This document shows, one piece after another, positions 60,413-64,000 of a DNA stretch of 64,000 nt. Both the position numbers and the translations under genes were made by a program. Numbering within the stretch: the first letter of the stretch is position 1; each line of letters starts with the position of its first letter. Source of the stretch: Scalesia atractyloides (lineage: Eukaryota; Streptophyta; Magnoliopsida; Asterales; Asteraceae); NCBI GenBank assembly GCA_947069175.1, contig CAMTDV010000013.1, positions 29,267,857-29,331,856 on the forward strand, in the 5' to 3' direction. Below the pieces are notes generated by a model that saw nothing but the letters and a program-made list of their open reading frames with translations, did not search any database and was not told the origin of the DNA.

Positions 60413-61327
60413 TATAACTAGGGATATTTAACCTAGTTAATGGTAAGTTATTAAATAATAAAAATCATAAATTAGGGCCCTATTTATGCTAAACTGAACA
60501 TGAGAGACTAAAATGGTCAAGTGAGAAAGTTGTTTTATTAAAAGAAAATTTTTAAAAACACAACACACACTTGTGTGTGTGTGTACGTATGTGAGAGCAG
60601 AGCAAGGGGATGAACAGCCAAACCCTACTCTTATCAAATTGGTCAATTGAAGGGTGAAATTGGACCAATATTAGTGCATGAATCAAGAGCAGTGGTTAGT
60701 CATACCTAACTAACACAAGGTAGGCTACAATTTCAATTTTTATGATGTTTGATTTTGGGAGGAATTTGGTTAATTGAAGTTCTTAAGAAATTGATTGATG
60801 TCATAGCCTAAAGAAGGTATAACCTAAGTGTAGGATCATAATCCTAACTGACAGTAGATGATAAATTTATGTAATTTTGGATATATATTATTATGCTTTG
60901 TATAAAGAAGTGAGTTATGTTTTTACATAACAAAGCCTTAAGAATTTATGCAATTATGAATACTATGATGTAAATTTGCTGAAAAAGCATCTTAATATGG
61001 GCCTTAATGAGAAATGTTAAGAGAAGTGATGTTATATTGTAAAGTTTAGATGTTAATCATACATACTAAATATAGAAATTAGAAAGAATACGGAATACTT
61101 GAAAAGTTTGTATGAATCAAGTAAACGAGGTGTTAACAATGACATGTGTCCTAGAACTTCATTATGAGTTCTAAACTATAAAAACGAATTTAACTCTAAA
61201 GGCAAACTGGGTGAAGCGACATGTGGCCAAGAAGGGACAGACGCGCGCTTGAAAGGAAAGATTTAAAGTACGCGGCTTGTCTTTTATAGCATATTAATTT
61301 ATATGATTGTTTTGATAAAAAGAAAAT

Positions 61328-61775
61328 GGTTTGGTTAAATAATATGATGGACTACGTTAAATAACCAAACGGATCAAAATGAAAAAAAGAAAATGGTTTG
61401 GTTAAATAAAACGATGGATTTCGTTAAATAACCAAACTGATAAAAAATGAGAAATAGAAAATGGTTTGGTTAAATAAACAATGGATTTTCTTAAACAACG
61501 AAACGAGTCAAAAAGGTAATATAAATAAAGGTTTGGTTGAATAAAGCGATGGATTTCGTTAAACAACCAAACGGGTCAAAAGGGGAAGATAAATAAAGGT
61601 TTGGTTGAATAAAGCGATGGATTTCGTTAAACAACTAAACAGGTCAAAAGGGAAGATAATAAAGGTTCGGTTGAATTAAGCGATGGATTTCGCTATTGCA
61701 ACCAACGGATTAAAATGAGAAAATAAATAAAGGTTTGGTGGATTAATGCGATGAGTTTCTCTAGAGCAACCAAAC
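61328..61775. repeat. ~67-bp tandem array in the Tekay-like LTR
   Basis: Seven diverged units starting 'ggtttggtt' at 61328, 61395, 61463, 61530, 61599, 61664 and 61732. Each has 'gatggatttcgttaaa' and an inverted 'aaccaaac'. Confidence 0.88.
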
Positions 61776-62653
61776 TTGAAAAAGTGGAGTTTAAACGTAT
61801 AAATATACAGGAAGGGATACATGTATACTCGTTTTGGTTAAAATGTGATAAAAGGGTAAAATCAGAAAAAGAAAAGTTTATATGCATAAAAGAATCGAGG
61901 AATAGATGCGTAAATTATAAGTAACTGTTCCGAAGAATGAGGATGTACATATAACTGATATTATGTAATGAATAATAGGTATATCAAGTTGTTTTTTAAC
62001 ATTTTGTGAACGGGTCAAAATAATAAAGTTTACGAAAATAGAATTAGAGTAATAAAAATACTCAAACGATAGCATTACGGTAATGGAAATAAGGAATATT
62101 ATTACTCGGACAAAAGTTTAGGAAAGTTCCGAGTCGTACGCTGATGTACGGAGATCGAAATGGGTCGAACGGGCAATAAAACGAACCTACAGCAAAATCA
62201 TTGTAGAAGGTGCCGTCGCCGACGGCACAACAGGCCGTCGCCAACACACCACCAAATTACCGACGCCCTATGCTACTGTCTACGGCAGTTCTAACTAGAC
62301 GCAAGTTTTCACATGGCATCGCCGACGGTGCTCTGAGCCATCGCCGATGCCATTCTGAAAATTTGAAAACTTTGAGTTGAAAATTGATTAAATTGTTTTG
62401 ATATATTTTCCTTATTAAATTATATTACTAATAATTTATAAAATTTTTAGTTTAAAGAAATCGCAAGTAAAGTTGATGAAGATCAAGCCACGTCAAAGAA
62501 CCGAACATCCCCAAATTTCAAGTTTCCGCTTTTAGTTAGTCTATTTATGTATTATCGGTATCTTATGATGTAAAGTGTTATGAATACTTTAAATAACTTA
62601 ACTTCTATTGGATTATTCATTATAATTAGTAAAATACATATTTATATATGTTT

Positions 62654-62655
<2 letters not shown>

Positions 62656-62724
<69 letters not shown>
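62656..62724. repeat. (TA)n microsatellite
   Basis: About 34 dinucleotide units. Confidence 0.95.
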
Positions 62725-62726
<2 letters not shown>

Positions 62727-62738
62727 AGGGATCTTTTA

Positions 62739-62756
62739 GTTGGTAATCAGAGCCTA
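62739..62756 (+). other. Primer binding site (tRNA-iMet, one-base insertion)
   Basis: Reads 'ttggtaatcagagcctaa', the iMet primer site with an extra A. Confidence 0.6.
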
Positions 62757-63051
62757 AGGTTAAATGTGTTCGGTTCAAGGCTTGATCAAAACGTTTGGTA
62801 AGAACTAGCTATGAAATGAATTTCAATAGAAAAGAAGATAATTTAAAGTGTATGGGAGGAGTGTATTAATACACTCGAACCCGGGAAATACACTAAGCAT
62901 AAACGGTTGTGACAATTTATATACTTAATCAACCGAAAAAGAATGATACATCATGAGTAACATTGAGTGATGAGTATTGTTCCCATATAATAATATGGAA
63001 ATGATTAAACAAAGTACTTATTTAATTGTTATGGACGTTTCAGTAAATGTG

Positions 63052-63531
63052 ATGTCTGACGAAACAGGTGAGGATACAGTATCCCTCATGGCGGAGTAGA
63101 TACAAGCAAAACTTTCCGAGGAAGTCGGAAAAGCGTTGGAAGCGGCCTTACCTGAATTTATGTAAATGTTGCAAACAACGAAGATGATAAGAATTGAAGA
63201 AAGGATGAATGAAATCAAAGAAAGCCTCAATCAAGATAGAGGCAAGGCTAAAGAAGGGAAAGCATGCCCTTACAACAAGTTCATGGCATGTAAGCCTCCG
63301 ATGTACAATGGGGAAGTAGATCCAATCATTTGTCAACGATGGATAAGTGATATTGAGGGAGTTTTTGAACGAACCCATCGTGACCCAACCGACTTCGTAG
63401 CTTACTGGACCGGTCAACTATGGGGTCAAGCGAAAGATTGGTGGGATAACCTCAAGAAGGAACTGGGAATTGAAACCACTAGAACCATGACATGGGAAGA
63501 GTTTAAGGCGCCTTTCCTTAAACGTCATAGC
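63052..63531 (+). pseudogene. Tekay-like gag, 5' part, interrupted
   Basis: ATG at 63052. In-frame TAG at 63097-63099 and TAA at 63163-63165. Conserved capsid stretch with YNGEVDPIICQRWISDIE and DWWDNLKKELG, then TWEEFKAPFLKR. It is cut at 63532 by an LTR of the E1/E2 family, so the rest lies outside the window if it exists. Confidence 0.82.
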
Positions 63532-64000
63532 TGTAACATCCGTAAAAAACGGATTTTACCAAACCCGCTCCGTTTATTAACCGAACAGTCAGTTAAAAAT
63601 TTCGTTGCGAATTAAATGCCTAAAATAATTTTAAACGATACATAATCAATTATTATATGGGAATATATAATTAGTTTTTGAAAAACTGTTAAAAATATGA
63701 AAATAAAAATGTTTTGTTCCTGTCGGGTTTCGAACCCGGGTCAGTCACGGTTCAACAACAGACTTAACACTCAACACTTAAACCACTGCGCCACTGATGT
63801 TCTTTGTTAAATGTTAGGATCATTTAATTGATAACGTGTCTTTCCGAATTCAAAACCGGCGCCCAAAGTTGCAGTCGTCGGAAATCCCGGCAATCTCGCG
63901 AAACTTAACGATTCTTTCCGTTATTACGTAAACTTTAACTACACATCGGTTATAACCGACGTCTGAGTCCGCGACACAAATTATAACCGCCGGAGTTTTT
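63532..64000 (+). mobile_element. E1/E2-family LTR, plus orientation, partial
   Basis: Starts TGTAACATCCG immediately after the gag codons and matches the reverse complement of the outer ends of the E1 and E2 LTRs (for example 55441-55460 reversed), up to the window edge. It contains module M4 at 63717-63797. Confidence 0.85.
63717..63797 (-). other. tRNA-like module M4 (antisense to its LTR)
   Basis: On the minus strand the A-box TGGCGCAGTGG fits the consensus fully. The T-arm is CCGGG TTCGAAA CCCGA, four of five pairs. Spacing resembles a long-variable-arm tRNA. Confidence 0.7.

Larger units (their letters stand above)
60346..62738 (+). mobile_element. Tekay-like (chromovirus) 5' LTR
   Basis: Begins TGTAAAACCCCAAAAAT, the usual Tekay LTR start. 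It is followed by a tRNA-iMet primer site with one extra base. Inside are a ~67-bp tandem array (61328-61775), a GC-rich 'cgtcgccgacgg' island (about 62210-62350) and a long (TA)n tract near its end. The terminal bases after the TA tract are unclear. Confidence 0.7.

Noticed and set aside
62580..62801. Open frame across the (TA)n tract
   Set aside because: Mostly alternating Ile-Tyr from the microsatellite.

Overview
The window is plant nuclear DNA: AT-rich, with GT-AG introns, plant transposon superfamilies and plant LTR retrotransposon primer sites. The repeat families look asterid, possibly Asteraceae. That placement is inference from the style of the repeats; no single marker in the window proves it. 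There are only two host genes: the 5' end of a poly(A) polymerase / tRNA nucleotidyltransferase family gene at the left edge (minus strand, exons within 1-1123) and a single-exon SRC2-like C2-domain gene (34573-35301, minus). Almost all the rest is transposable elements, many of them nested.

Layout. 1306-1746 is a hAT-like MITE. 3608-4324 is a Ty1/copia-like LTR followed by a decayed primer site, and 5801-5815 marks the primer site and inner edge of another LTR remnant. 9036-20815 is a complete 11.8-kb CACTA (En/Spm) element with CACTA ends and a 3-bp duplication (ata). It carries a broken TNPD/tnp2 gene (minus) and a divergent TNPA/Ptta-like gene (plus). A solo Athila-type LTR sits in tnp2 (11326-12986, duplication aacat). 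A second solo LTR (16624-18828) sits in an intron of the other gene, and two tandem TA-flanked repeats sit in its first intron. 23334-31864 is an Athila-like Ty3/gypsy element with three LTRs, bounded by one duplication (gtctc). 31865-34570 and 35420-38990 are AT-rich intergenic sequence with local tandem repeats and a LINE remnant.

40844-57417 is a nested pair of related gag-only LTR retrotransposons on the minus strand. Element E1 (duplication acata) has decayed gag. Element E2 (46672-55460, duplication cacac) is inserted in the 5' LTR of E1, has near-identical LTRs and an intact 447-codon gag, and has no pol. E1 itself lies in an older Tekay-like LTR region. A further Tekay-like LTR (60346 to about 62738) with primer site and gag follows, and that gag is cut by another LTR of the E1/E2 family at 63532.

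The most unusual feature is in the LTRs of the E1/E2 family. Each complete copy carries four tRNA-like modules with A-box and B-box motifs. Three are in the sense of the element and one is antisense. In E1 the three sense modules share a 10-bp hairpin whose two arms differ between modules in a compensating way. The modules recur in five LTR copies of differing age and orientation, and in the partial sixth, while the sequence between them has diverged. The two elements therefore look like gag-only retrotransposons with both Pol II TATA boxes and Pol III-like promoters in the LTRs, loosely comparable to Cassandra elements, which carry 5S rRNA sequence.
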